Origin: Burkholderia stabilis
Lineage (GTDB): Bacteria > Pseudomonadota > Gammaproteobacteria > Burkholderiales > Burkholderiaceae
Assembly: GCF_001742165.1 (NCBI RefSeq)
Contig: NZ_CP016443.1
Coordinates: forward strand, 2,418,001-2,482,000
Reading direction: 5' to 3'
Length of the DNA stretch: 64,000 bases
Shown here piece after piece: positions 53,102 through 61,904 of the stretch (its first letter is position 1; each line of letters starts with the position of its first letter). Under the pieces are notes generated by a model, which had not been told where the DNA came from, did not search any database, and worked only from the letters and a program-made list of their open reading frames with translations. Position numbers and translations under genes: made by a program.

Positions 53102-53578
53102 TCAGCGCGGCAGCACCTTCCGGTACACCACGAACCCCGACTTCTCCGCGATGGTGTCGTACAGCCGCATCGCCGTGTGATTCGTCTCGTGCGTCTGCCA
53201 GTACACGCGTTCGGCGCGATGCTGGCGCGCGGCGTCGTACACGGCCTCGATCAGCGCGCGGCCGACACCCTTGCCGCGTTCGCTGTCGAGCGTGAACAGA
53301 TCCTGCAGATAACAGGTCGGCCCGGCGAGCGTCGTGCTGCGGTGATACAGGAAATGCACGAGCCCGACGAGCCGGCCGCCGCGCTCCGCGACGCGCGCAT
53401 GCACGGGTTCGTAGCCGTCGAAGAAGCGCGACCACGTGAGCTGCGTGATGGCCAGTGGCAGCGCGGTATCGTCGAAGCGGCCGTAGAAGCGGTTGTAGCC
53501 GTCCCACAGCGGTAGCCACTGGTCGTAGTCGTCTTCCCGGACCGCGCGTACGGTCAGGCCGGCATCGTTGGCGTTCAT
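53102..53578 (-). CDS. GNAT family N-acetyltransferase
   Basis: 158 residues with the GNAT core: LTVRAVREDDYDQWLPLWDG, LVGLVHFLYHRSTTLAGPTC, then YLQDLFTLDSERGKGVGRAL, which holds the acetyl-CoA pyrophosphate loop RGKGVGRA, and ERVYWQTHETNHTAMRLYD. It probably acetylates a small-molecule amine; the substrate is unknown. The ATG at 53578 begins the conserved region. Confidence 0.9.
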   Translation of the reverse strand: MNANDAGLTVRAVREDDYDQWLPLWDGYNRFYGRFDDTALPLAITQLTWSRFFDGYEPVHARVAERGGRLVGLVHFLYHRSTTLAGPTCYLQDLFTLDSERGKGVGRALIEAVYDAARQHRAERVYWQTHETNHTAMRLYDTIAEKSGFVVYRKVLPR

Positions 53579-53752
53579 GTTTGCGGACCTGTCGATGAGG
53601 AGTGGGCGCGGTGCCGAACGGGCCGGCACCGCGCAGGTCTCTACGATAGGCAGTTCGCGGCGCGACGGGTAGGCCCATGGCGACGGCGCTTTCTGGTGCC
53701 ACGGCGCATGCCGGTCAGCGCGCGACCGTCGACATCCGAGAAAAAATCGCGT

Positions 53753-54748
53753 TCATCGAGTGCCGGCGGCGTGCTCGGGGTGAGCCGACGGCTCGACCGC
53801 AATCGCGATTTTTCCCCGAACCCCGTTGTCGGGGCACTCCAGTCGTGCATGGGCGAGCGGAATGTCGGCGAGGGAATAGACGGCGCCCACGTGCGGCCGC
53901 AGTTGGCCGCGCGCGATCAAGGCGCTCAACTCGTCGAGCTTGCCGCGGTTTTGCCGGGTGAAAACGAAGTGATAACTCGCGTTCTTGCCCCAGGCCTGGA
54001 TCACGTTTTGCGGCTGTGCGATGTCCACGATCGTGACCACGCGGCCAAGTTGGGCGAGCGCGTCGGGGCTGCGCGACAAGGTGTTGCCGCCGATGGTGTC
54101 GAACACGACATCGACGCCGCGGCCGCCCGTTTCCCGCATGACGGCGTCGACATAATCGTCCTTCGTGTAGTCGATGACCGCATCGGCCCCCAGGCGTCGT
54201 GCGAACTCGGCGTTTGCGTCGCGCACGGTCGTGAGCACCCTTGCGCCGATGGCTTTGGCGAGCTGGATCGCCACATGGCCGACGCCTCCCGCACCGCCGT
54301 GTATCAGGATGCTTTCCCCCACCCTCAGCGCCGCACGCACGACCAGTGCTTCCCACGCCGTCCCGCCAACCAGGGTCAGGCTTGCCGCCTCGAGATGGCT
54401 CAGCGATGGCGGCTTCTTCCCGACGATGCCTTCGGCAGCCACGTGGTATTCGGCATAACTGCCCGGCCCGCCGAAGATTTGCGGCGTGTACCAGACTTCG
54501 TCTCCCGGCGAGAAGGCCGTCACCCCCGGCCCGACTGCTTCGACGACGCCGGATACGTCGTGTCCGGTAATGGCCGGCAGCGGCACCAGGTCGGGATAGT
54601 CGCCGCGCCGGACCTGGTAATCCAGCGGATTGATGGAGGTTGCATGTACCCGGACCAGGACGTGCCCAGCGGGCGGCACCGGCTTGGGCACGTCGCGGAG
54701 TTCGAACGATTCCGGGCCGCCAAATGATTTGAGCATGAGTGCTTTCAT
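53753..54748 (-). CDS. zinc-independent NAD(P)H:quinone oxidoreductase (MDR family)
   Basis: 331 residues. MDR features: [20 protein letters not shown] start, [20 protein letters not shown], the nucleotide motif [20 protein letters not shown], then LGADAVIDY. It lacks the zinc-ligand cysteines, so it belongs to the quinone-oxidoreductase (Qor/zeta-crystallin) branch. It reduces quinones or enones with NADPH. It lies 61 bases after an ArsR gene on the same strand; one of two copies of a 20-bp operator lies between them, so that regulator very probably controls it. Confidence 0.9.
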   Translation of the reverse strand: MKALMLKSFGGPESFELRDVPKPVPPAGHVLVRVHATSINPLDYQVRRGDYPDLVPLPAITGHDVSGVVEAVGPGVTAFSPGDEVWYTPQIFGGPGSYAEYHVAAEGIVGKKPPSLSHLEAASLTLVGGTAWEALVVRAALRVGESILIHGGAGGVGHVAIQLAKAIGARVLTTVRDANAEFARRLGADAVIDYTKDDYVDAVMRETGGRGVDVVFDTIGGNTLSRSPDALAQLGRVVTIVDIAQPQNVIQAWGKNASYHFVFTRQNRGKLDELSALIARGQLRPHVGAVYSLADIPLAHARLECPDNGVRGKIAIAVEPSAHPEHAAGTR

Positions 54749-54775
54749 TGCAAATCCTCGTTTCGATAAAAAGGG

Positions 54776-54795
54776 ATATCGGGAATTATCGATAT
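54776..54795. promoter_or_regulatory. ArsR operator, copy 1 (upstream of the quinone oxidoreductase)
   Basis: This 20-base palindrome (ATATCG...AATT...CGATAT) differs from the copy at 55123-55142 at two positions. It lies 27 bases upstream of the oxidoreductase start, in the gap after the ArsR gene. Confidence 0.75.
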
Positions 54796-54809
54796 CATGG
54801 GACAAAAAA

Positions 54810-55112
54810 TTACAGCTCTTTCCCGATGCGCTTGGCAAGGGCGCTGATGGTTGCTTCGTTTCGCTTGTAGTAGGTCCATTGGCCGATGCGCCTGACTTCG
54901 ACCAGGCCTGCGCGTTGCAGGGTGGCCAGATAGTCGGACACCGTCGACTGCGACAGGCCGACGCCCTCCTGAATGCTGCTGACGCAGACGCCCACCGTGA
55001 GCACGTCCCCTTCATCCTGCGGCGGGAAGTTCTTCACGGGATCCTTCAAGCCTTGCAGGATTTCAAGGCGTGTCCGGTTCGAGAGGGCTTTGAATACGTC
55101 GAGCAATTCCAT
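54810..55112 (-). CDS. ArsR family regulator (paralogue group with FPPQ insert)
   Basis: 100 residues: winged helix-turn-helix ([54 protein letters not shown]). Between helices it has an extra loop [20 protein letters not shown] containing a cysteine, also present in the ArsR at 59264. Two near-identical palindromes flank the gene, suggesting autorepression and control of the quinone oxidoreductase that follows. A redox or electrophile signal sensed by the cysteine is inferred. Confidence 0.9.
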   Translation of the reverse strand: MELLDVFKALSNRTRLEILQGLKDPVKNFPPQDEGDVLTVGVCVSSIQEGVGLSQSTVSDYLATLQRAGLVEVRRIGQWTYYKRNEATISALAKRIGKEL

Positions 55113-55122
55113 GGCGCGCAGT

Positions 55123-55142
55123 ATATCGAGAATTACCGATAT
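55123..55142. promoter_or_regulatory. ArsR operator, copy 2 (upstream of arsR-like gene)
   Basis: The 20-base palindrome ATATCGAGAATTACCGATAT lies 11 bases upstream of the ArsR start. It matches copy 1 at 18 of 20 positions and is itself symmetrical (ATATCG...AATT...CGATAT). Confidence 0.8.
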
Positions 55143-55279
55143 GTCAATGCGGGAGTCCGCCGCCAGGGGCCGCGTACCGCCATCGCCATGCCGGCTGCAC
55201 GCCGCCGCGGTGTTCCTTTCGGTCTGTTAGACTTTTCGGCCGCCTGTCGCCATCCGGGCCGCACCCGGTTTTTCGCGTC

Positions 55280-56944
55280 ATGAACGAACACCACGCGCCG
55301 AATCCTCTGACCGAGGTGCTGCGAGCCTACTGGAAGGCCGATCGCTGGATGTTGCTGACGGTCGTGGCGGTCGTCGTCCTGGCGAGCACGAGCGCCGTCG
55401 CCGCGCCTTACCTGTTCTCGCGCCTGATCGACGCGCTGTCGCATCGCGGCGCACTCCACGCGCTGATTCCGGGCTTCGTGCTCTATGCGGTGCTACTGGG
55501 CCTGTCCAGCGCGCTGCAACGCATGGTGCAGTACCTGTCCTTCATGAGTGCCGAGAACCTAGGGTTCATCACCAGCACGCGTTTTTTCGAGCGCATCCTG
55601 AAGAAGACCACGGCCTTCTTCGTCGAGCACAATCCGGCGGAAATCCAGAACGCGAACGCGCGCGGCAGCCGTGCGCTGTCGGTACTCGTGCAGCTCGCGC
55701 TGATGGACCTGATCCCCGGCACGCTGCAGATCGTGCTGACGCTCGTCACGCTCGGCGCGCTGATCAATCTGGAAGTGATGGCCATCACCGCCGCATACGG
55801 CGCGATCGCGGTGACGATCGCGATCGTGTCCGCGCGGCGCTCGCGGGCGTTCCTCGACCGCGCGATCGAGGCCGGGCAGGAGAATGCGCGGTTCGTCGGC
55901 GGCGCGATCAGCGCGATGGAAACGCTCCGGCATTTCGGCAGCCACCGCTGGATGAGCGAGCGTTTCTCGGAGAAGGCGCGCGCCGAGCGCGACAACTGGC
56001 GCGCGTACGTGATGCAACACGTCGGCTTTCTTGCGCTGCTGGGCTTCGGTCTTGCGATCCAGTTTTCCGTGACGTTCTGGCTGCTCCTGCCGCGCCACGC
56101 GGCCGGCGCGCTGTCGATCGGCGATATCGTGCTGTTCAACACGCTGCTGTTGCAGCTGAATCTGCCGTTCGAAATGCTCGCGCGCTCCATCGACGAGAGC
56201 GTGCGCTCCCGCGCGGCGCTCGCGCCGTTCGCGGCGATGTGGACGGCGCCCGAGGAGCGGCAGGTGTCGCATGCGTCGGCGTTCGTGCCGCGCGAAGGGC
56301 GCGTGGTGTTCGATCGCGTCGGTTATGCGTACGGCAACGGGCGCGGCGTGAGTGACGTCGATTTCGTCGCCACGCGCGGCGCGATCACGTTCGTCGTCGG
56401 CGAAACGGGCGCGGGGAAATCCACGGTGTTCAAGCTGGCGCTGAAATCGATCGAGCCGACCCGCGGGCGCATTCTCGTCGACGGCGTCGATCTCGCCGAC
56501 ATCGACCGCGCCGACTGGTACGGCGCGGTCGCCGTCGTGCCGCAGGACGTCGTGCTGCTGAACGAGAGCCTGGAAGACAACATCCTGCTCGGCCGGCCGC
56601 GCGACGCGCAGCGCTTGCGCGAGGCAGCCGCGAAGGCCACGATCCTGCCGTTCATCGACGGTCTGCCGGACGGCTTTCGCACGACGGTGGGCGAGCGCGG
56701 GCTGAAGCTGTCGGGCGGCGAGCGCCAGCGCATCGCGATCGCCCGCGCGCTGTACGGCAATCCGACCGTGCTGTTTCTCGACGAGGCGAGTTCCGCGCTC
56801 GACGAAGCCACGGAGCGCGACATCATGGAGCACGTGCGGCTGCTGGCCCGCGACGTCACCGTGATCGCGATCACGCACCGGCGCTCGGTCATCGGCGCGA
56901 CCGACAAGGTCGTGCGGCTCGGCGAGGCGGGTGTGGCCGTGTAG
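55280..56944 (+). CDS. ABC transporter, fused permease/ATPase (ATM1/HMT1-like exporter)
   Basis: 554 residues: six-span type I ABC exporter domain (about 24-310), then ATPase with Walker A GETGAGKST (374-382), Q-loop VPQDVVLLNES, signature LSGGERQR, Walker B VLFLDEASSALDEAT and switch HRRSV, where the usual switch histidine is in THRRS. It resembles ATM1/HMT1-like half-transporters for glutathione-metal or peptide conjugates. The substrate is unknown. It works as a homodimer. No partner genes are seen. Confidence 0.93.
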   Translation: MNEHHAPNPLTEVLRAYWKADRWMLLTVVAVVVLASTSAVAAPYLFSRLIDALSHRGALHALIPGFVLYAVLLGLSSALQRMVQYLSFMSAENLGFITSTRFFERILKKTTAFFVEHNPAEIQNANARGSRALSVLVQLALMDLIPGTLQIVLTLVTLGALINLEVMAITAAYGAIAVTIAIVSARRSRAFLDRAIEAGQENARFVGGAISAMETLRHFGSHRWMSERFSEKARAERDNWRAYVMQHVGFLALLGFGLAIQFSVTFWLLLPRHAAGALSIGDIVLFNTLLLQLNLPFEMLARSIDESVRSRAALAPFAAMWTAPEERQVSHASAFVPREGRVVFDRVGYAYGNGRGVSDVDFVATRGAITFVVGETGAGKSTVFKLALKSIEPTRGRILVDGVDLADIDRADWYGAVAVVPQDVVLLNESLEDNILLGRPRDAQRLREAAAKATILPFIDGLPDGFRTTVGERGLKLSGGERQRIAIARALYGNPTVLFLDEASSALDEATERDIMEHVRLLARDVTVIAITHRRSVIGATDKVVRLGEAGVAV

Positions 56945-56980
56945 TGCGCCACAGCCGCGTCGCCGGTCGGCCGCTGGCGC

Positions 56981-58018
56981 TTATCCGGGCATCGGCGGAT
57001 TGAGTCGCGCGAACGCCGGTTGTCGGTAGTACGGGAAGTACGGATAAGGCGCCTCCACCGCGCTCGCCGCGTCGAGCTTCGCGACCTGCGCATCGGTCAG
57101 CGACCAGCCGGCCGCGCCGAGGTTCTGGCGCAACTGTTCCTCGTTGCGCGCGCCGATGATCACCGACGATACGGTCGGCCGCTGCAGCAGCCAGTTCAGC
57201 GCGATCTGCGGCACGGTTTTGCCGGTTTCCTCCGCGATCGCGTCGAGTGCATCGACCACGTCGTACAGGCGCGTGTCGTCGACGGGCGGCCCGTAGCTGG
57301 CCGTTTCATGCAGGCGGCTGCCTTCGGGCAGCGGCGCGTTGCGCCGGATCTTGCCGGTGAGCCGGCCCCAGCCAAGCGGGCTCCACACGAGCGCGCCGAG
57401 CCCTTGATCGGCGCCGAGCGGCATCAGGTCCCACTCGTAGTCGCGGCCGACGAGCGAGTAGTAGACCTGGTTCGCCACGTAGCGCGACCAGCCGTGCCGG
57501 TCCGCCGCCGCGAGCGATTTCATGATCTGCCAGCCGGCGAAGTTCGATACGCCGATATAGCGCAGCTTGCCCGCGCGCACGAGATCGTCGAGCGTCGACA
57601 TCACCTCCTCGACCGGCGTGCTCGCGTCGAACGCGTGCAGTTGCAGCAGGTCGATGTAGTCGGTGTCGAGGCGGCGCAGCGCGGCGTCGACGGCGCGCAC
57701 GAGCCGCGCGCGCGACGTGCCCGCGTCGTTTGGGCCGTCGCCGGTCGGCAAGCCGGTCTTCGTCGAGATCAGCACCTGGTCGCGACGCCCCTTGATCGCC
57801 GCGCCGAGCACACGTTCGGATTCGCCGTCCGAATACACGTCGGCCGTGTCGAACAGGTTGACGCCGGCTTCGAGGCAGATGTCGACGAGGCGGCGCGCCT
57901 CGGCGACGCCCGTGTTGCCCCATGCGCTGAACAGCGGGCCGGTGCCGCCGAAGGTGCCTGCGCCGAAGCTCAGAACGGGAACCTTGAGGCCGGATCGGCC
58001 GAGCGTACGGTATTCCAT
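56981..58018 (-). CDS. aldo/keto reductase
   Basis: 345 residues: MEYRTLGRSGLKVPVLSFGA start, catalytic VNLFDTADVYSDGESERVLG (Asp, Tyr), K in LISTKTGL, and H in DLLQLHAFD. The NADPH-binding C-terminal part includes IIGARNEEQLRQNLGA. Group like the YghZ/Tas-type reductases that act on small aldehydes or ketones. The ATG at 58018 is chosen over 58024 because GAGAGGA is then eight bases away. It is divergent from a LysR gene, its probable regulator. Confidence 0.93.
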   Translation of the reverse strand: MEYRTLGRSGLKVPVLSFGAGTFGGTGPLFSAWGNTGVAEARRLVDICLEAGVNLFDTADVYSDGESERVLGAAIKGRRDQVLISTKTGLPTGDGPNDAGTSRARLVRAVDAALRRLDTDYIDLLQLHAFDASTPVEEVMSTLDDLVRAGKLRYIGVSNFAGWQIMKSLAAADRHGWSRYVANQVYYSLVGRDYEWDLMPLGADQGLGALVWSPLGWGRLTGKIRRNAPLPEGSRLHETASYGPPVDDTRLYDVVDALDAIAEETGKTVPQIALNWLLQRPTVSSVIIGARNEEQLRQNLGAAGWSLTDAQVAKLDAASAVEAPYPYFPYYRQPAFARLNPPMPG

Positions 58019-58143
58019 GTGCATGTCCTCTCGTCGTATGAGCGGGGCAACCGCATGCCGGTCGCCAGGCAGCCAATGTACCGTTTGCGGCTTTTCCTGA
58101 TAATCCTGAAGATAACGAAAATATCCTTCGGAAGAGGCGAACA

Positions 58144-59031
58144 ATGCTGCTCGACAACCTCGAACTGTTCCTGTGCATCGTGGAGAAGGGCGGGCTGGCC
58201 GCGGCGGGCCGCGAGGTCGGCCTGTCGCCGGCCACGGTGTCCGAGCGGCTGACGGCGCTCGAGCGTCACTACGGCGCGGCGCTGCTCACGCGCACGACCC
58301 GCGCGATCAGCCTGACGGACGAAGGCCGCACGCTCGTCGCGGGCGCGCGGCGCCTGCTGGCCGAGGCCGACGAACTCGAAAGCCGTGTGCGGCTCGGCGT
58401 GCAGACGCTGTCGGGGCCCGTGCGCCTGAGCGCGCCGGCCGATCTCGGGCGCGAGCGTGTCGTGCCCGTCGTCGACGCGTTCCTGGCCGAGCATCCGGGC
58501 GTCACGGTCGACCTGCATCTCGGCGATGGTTACGTCGATCTCGTCGGGCAGGGGCTCGATTTCGCGATCCGTCGCGGCACGCTCGCCGACAGTTCGCTGC
58601 GCAGCCGTTCGCTCGGCCGTGCACGGCGCGTGGTGTGCGCGTCGCCTGCGTATCTGGCCGCGCACGGCACGCCACGGCATCCTGACGATCTTGCGGCGCA
58701 CGACTGCATCGTGATGCGCTTCGGCCTCGACCTGTATGCGGAATGGCCGTTCAGCATCGACGGCGAATCGAAGCGCGTGATGGTGCGTGGCCGGCGCGTC
58801 GCCAACGACGGTGCGCTCGTGCGCGCGTGGTGCATCGCAGGGCACGGCGTTGCGCTCAAGTCGCTGGTCGACGTCGAACAGGATCTGGCGTCCGGCGCGC
58901 TCGTCGAGGTGCTGCGCGCGTATTCGCCGGGCGACGTCGATCTGCAGATCGTCTACCCGGGCAGCGCCGCGCAGCCGCGGCGCGTGCGTGCGCTGATCGA
59001 TCGGCTGGCGCAGGCGCTCGCAGGCGCCTGA
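58144..59031 (+). CDS. LysR family transcriptional regulator
   Basis: 295 residues: GGLAAAGREVGLSPATVSER helix-turn-helix, LLTRTTRAISLTDEGRTLVA wing, effector domain (RLSAPADLGRERVVPVVDAF). This branch (CrgA-like) usually controls an adjacent reductase; here the aldo/keto reductase starts 126 bases away in the opposite direction. AGAGGCG precedes the ATG. Confidence 0.92.
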   Translation: MLLDNLELFLCIVEKGGLAAAGREVGLSPATVSERLTALERHYGAALLTRTTRAISLTDEGRTLVAGARRLLAEADELESRVRLGVQTLSGPVRLSAPADLGRERVVPVVDAFLAEHPGVTVDLHLGDGYVDLVGQGLDFAIRRGTLADSSLRSRSLGRARRVVCASPAYLAAHGTPRHPDDLAAHDCIVMRFGLDLYAEWPFSIDGESKRVMVRGRRVANDGALVRAWCIAGHGVALKSLVDVEQDLASGALVEVLRAYSPGDVDLQIVYPGSAAQPRRVRALIDRLAQALAGA

Positions 59032-59202
59032 GTGTGCGCCGAACCTCGCACGGATGACGACGGAGTCGCAGCCCGATCGCCCGGTTTCGACGGGACGGCA
59101 TCGTGCTTGCCGACGCCGCAACGTCGAATCCTGCATGACAACAACCATCGGTATCCGGCGAACGACCTGACCGCGTGAAACTGTGTTCGACCGGCTTGCT
59201 CA

Positions 59203-59232
59203 CGTTTCGTCATTTAGCTAATATTCGAAACG
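59203..59232. promoter_or_regulatory. inverted repeat upstream of the second ArsR gene
   Basis: CGTTTCG (59203-59209) and CGAAACG (59226-59232) are inverted around an AT-rich 16-base centre, ending 32 bases before the ArsR start. Likely its operator, although not similar in sequence to the operator of the paralogue at 54810. Confidence 0.5.
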
Positions 59233-59263
59233 TTAAACGAAGCACACCGACCACACCGACCAC

Positions 59264-59563
59264 ATGGACGACGTTACCCGCATCAGCGCACTGGCCAACG
59301 AAAGCCGCCTGGCCGTGATGCGCTGGCTCAAGCAGCCGCGCAAGCATTTCCCGCCGCAGCCGCACGGCGATTTCGACGAGCTCGGCGTGTGCTGCACGTA
59401 CATCACCGAGAAGCTCGGCATCGCGCCGGCCACGACCACGCGCCACATGCGCATCCTCGCGGATGCGGGGCTCGTGCAGGCGACCCGTGTCGGCAAGTTC
59501 ACGTACTACAAACGGATCGACGGCGCGTTGCAGCAGCTAGGCCGCGCGCTTACGCAACTCTGA
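59264..59563 (+). CDS. ArsR family regulator, paralogue of the one at 54810
   Basis: 99 residues with the same arrangement as the first ArsR: ISALANESRLAVMRWLKQ, an insert (HFPPQPHGDFDELGVCCTYI, two cysteines), TTTRHMRILADAGLVQ and FTYYKRIDGAL. It lies 20 bases before a PLP-dependent decarboxylase gene on the same strand, so the two are probably co-transcribed. Cysteine-based sensing is inferred from the conserved CC; the signal is unknown. Confidence 0.9.
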   Translation: MDDVTRISALANESRLAVMRWLKQPRKHFPPQPHGDFDELGVCCTYITEKLGIAPATTTRHMRILADAGLVQATRVGKFTYYKRIDGALQQLGRALTQL

Positions 59564-59583
59564 CGCTCACCGAGGCAACCGAC

Positions 59584-60936
59584 ATGGACGAACTCGAATT
59601 GCTGGCCGACGCCGACCGGCGCGCGCACGCGTATCTCGCATCGACGAACGAACGGCGCGCGTTCCCCGACGCAGCTGCGCTGGCCGGCCTCGCCGCGTTC
59701 GACGAATCTTTGCCCGATGCGGGCCGCCCGGCCGACGATGTGCTGCGCCTGCTCGACGAGCGGGGCACGCCCGCGACCGTCGCGTCGAACGGCCCGAACT
59801 ACTTCGGCTTCGTGATCGGCGCGACGCTGCCGGCCGCGGCGGCGGCCGAGCGGCTGATGCTCGCGTGGGACCAGTGCGCATCGTCCTACGCGAATTCGCC
59901 GGTCGCCGCGACGCTGGAACGCCAGGCCGCGCGCTGGGTCGTCGACGCACTCGCGCTGCCCGAAGGCAGCGCAGTCGGTTTCGGTACGAGCGCGACCGCG
60001 TGCACGCTCGTCGCGCTGGTGGCCGCGCGGCGTGCGCTGCTCGCGCGCAAGGGCTGGAACATCGACGAGGACGGCCTGATCGGTGCGCCCGAAGTGAAGG
60101 TCGTGATCTCCGAGCTCGCGCACATCACGGTGAAGAAGGCGCTGCGCGTGCTCGGCTTCGGGATGAAGCGCATCGCCGTCGCGCCCGTGGACGAGCACGG
60201 CCGCATCGACCCGGCGCAACTGCCGCCGCTCGACGACATGACGATCCTCTGCGTGCAGGCCGGCGAAGTGAACACCGGCGAATTCGATCCGTTCGCGGCG
60301 CTGGTTCCGCGCGCGAAGGCGGCCGGCGCATGGGTGCACGTGGACGGCGCGTTCGGCCTGTGGGCGCGCGCATCGTCGAAGCGCGCGCTGACGGACGGCG
60401 TCGACGGCGCCGACAGCTGGACGACCGACGGCCACAAGTGGCTCAACACGCCGTACGACGGCGCGATGGTGATCTGCCGCGACGCGGCCGCGCTCGCGAC
60501 CGCGATGAACAGCGACGCCGTCTACCTGAGCGGCGCGCAGGACGCGCAGAAGAACCTGAACCTCGAATTCTCGCGGCGGGCGCGCGGCATTCCCGTGTGG
60601 GCGGCGCTGCGCTCGCTCGGTCGCGCGGGGCTGGCCACGATGATCGAGCGGCATTGCGCGCAGGCGGCGCGTGTCGCGGACGGCCTGCGCGCAGCCGGCT
60701 ACGACGTGCTGAACCGCGTCGTGCTGAACCAGGTGCTGGTGCGCGCCGGCACCGACGACGAAACCGCCGCGATCCTCACGGCCGCGCAGGATTCGGGCGA
60801 CGTATGGTTCGGCGCGACCGTGTGGCAGGGGCGGCCGGCGTTCCGGATCAGCGTGTCGTCGTGGCGCACGGAAGACACGCACATCGATCGTCTCGTTGCA
60901 TTGCTGACGAAGCTGCGCGGCGTACACACGCGCTGA
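59584..60936 (+). CDS. PLP-dependent group II amino acid decarboxylase
   Basis: 450 residues: VHVDGAFGLWARASSKRALT with the ring-binding aspartate (D254) and TTDGHKWLNTPYDGAMVICR with the PLP lysine (K285). The overall pattern is that of aromatic-amino-acid or diaminobutyrate decarboxylase-like enzymes, forming an amine and CO2. GAGG precedes the ATG. It lies directly after the ArsR gene. The substrate is not predictable from sequence. Confidence 0.9.
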   Translation: MDELELLADADRRAHAYLASTNERRAFPDAAALAGLAAFDESLPDAGRPADDVLRLLDERGTPATVASNGPNYFGFVIGATLPAAAAAERLMLAWDQCASSYANSPVAATLERQAARWVVDALALPEGSAVGFGTSATACTLVALVAARRALLARKGWNIDEDGLIGAPEVKVVISELAHITVKKALRVLGFGMKRIAVAPVDEHGRIDPAQLPPLDDMTILCVQAGEVNTGEFDPFAALVPRAKAAGAWVHVDGAFGLWARASSKRALTDGVDGADSWTTDGHKWLNTPYDGAMVICRDAAALATAMNSDAVYLSGAQDAQKNLNLEFSRRARGIPVWAALRSLGRAGLATMIERHCAQAARVADGLRAAGYDVLNRVVLNQVLVRAGTDDETAAILTAAQDSGDVWFGATVWQGRPAFRISVSSWRTEDTHIDRLVALLTKLRGVHTR

Positions 60937-61109
60937 ACGGCGGAGCGGCCCGGCAGCGCTGAAAGTGGAGCGGATGCCGGGTCGCGGCGTGAACGGAAAT
61001 GCCGGACAATACCGACGCGTGCGCGCAGATGCGCCGCGTCGCCCGGCAGCGCGTTTCCCGTTTCGGGCGGCTCGTACAAACCGATGCAGTCACGCCAACG
61101 AGAGCCCCC

Positions 61110-61577
61110 ATGTCGACCACCCCTCCCCGGGAACTGCTGAAGGCCGCCGATATCGCGAAGATGGAACCCGCGCGCGCCGTGCATTCGCTGAATCCCAATG
61201 CCGTTCGCCTCAAAAGACAGCTCAGCGACCTGACCGGCCTGACGCAGTTCGGCGTCCATTTGCTCACGCTGATGCCCGGCCACGAATCGGCGGAGTATCA
61301 CCGGCACCTGTATGAAGAAGAATGCGTGTACGTGCTGTCCGGCACGGGCACCGTCACGATCGGCGAACGCCCGCACGACGTCGGGCCCGGCGATTTCATC
61401 GGCTTCCCGCGCGGCGGCGAAGCGCACACGCTGCAGAACACCGGCGACGCGCCGCTCGAACTGATCGTCATGGGCCAGCGTCTCGAGCACGACGTGTGCG
61501 AATACCCGAGAATCGGCAAACGGTTGTATATCGCCGGCCAGCTCGAGGACTATGTCGATCTGCCGAAACAACCTTGA
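61110..61577 (+). CDS. cupin domain protein
   Basis: 155 residues of a single cupin barrel: LMPGHESAEYHRHLYEEECV supplies the metal histidines and glutamate, and GDFIGFPRGGEAHTLQNTGD the second histidine motif. Such proteins may be isomerases, dioxygenases or sugar/phosphate binders. A frame extends upstream to 60999, but the ATG at 61110 fits the domain start better. It is 173 bases after the decarboxylase and may be in its transcript. Confidence 0.88.
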   Translation: MSTTPPRELLKAADIAKMEPARAVHSLNPNAVRLKRQLSDLTGLTQFGVHLLTLMPGHESAEYHRHLYEEECVYVLSGTGTVTIGERPHDVGPGDFIGFPRGGEAHTLQNTGDAPLELIVMGQRLEHDVCEYPRIGKRLYIAGQLEDYVDLPKQP

Positions 61578-61693
61578 TTGCCAATCGCATTCGCGATGCC
61601 AAATTCCGCATAAAATCAGAATCAATAACCTCGTGTTTAGATAAACAAAATAAAAATTCGTAAAAATACGGGGTAGAGAAATCGCGTTTATTT

Positions 61694-61709
61694 GGGCACG
61701 CTTGTGCCC
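61694..61709 (+). repeat. 6-bp hairpin upstream of a terminator
   Basis: GGGCAC (61694-61699) pairs with GTGCCC (61704-61709) around GCTT. It lies 14 bases before the terminator hairpin and may be part of the same small RNA. Confidence 0.4.
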
Positions 61710-61723
61710 ATTGTCCGTTCCTG

Positions 61724-61759
61724 GCGCCGGTATTTCGACATGCCGGCGCGTCTTTTTTT
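61724..61759 (+). terminator. Rho-independent terminator, plus strand
   Basis: A perfect 7-bp GC stem (61724-61730 with 61743-61749, 12-base loop) is followed by GTC and seven T. It lies 147 bases past the cupin stop, unusually far for that gene, so it may instead end a small RNA. Confidence 0.75.
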
Positions 61760-61904
61760 GAGCCACCCGAGCGCGGAAATAAATACCCGCACCGGGATTT
61801 TCGACCGATTGGCCGGGCGGACGACAAGTCACAAGAAGATTCCCGATTAAACGATCAGTAATTCGAAACAATGGCTTGATTCAAGAACGATCCGGAGACA
61901 GGCG

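Larger units (their letters stand above)
61578..61904. other. intergenic region with two hairpins and a terminator
   Basis: No protein gene is seen. AT-rich sequence at 61600-61680 could hold promoters. A 6-bp GGGCAC-GTGCCC hairpin lies at 61694-61709, and a strong terminator at 61724-61759. Together these could form a short RNA of about 100 bases upstream of the mannosidase gene. Confidence 0.5.
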
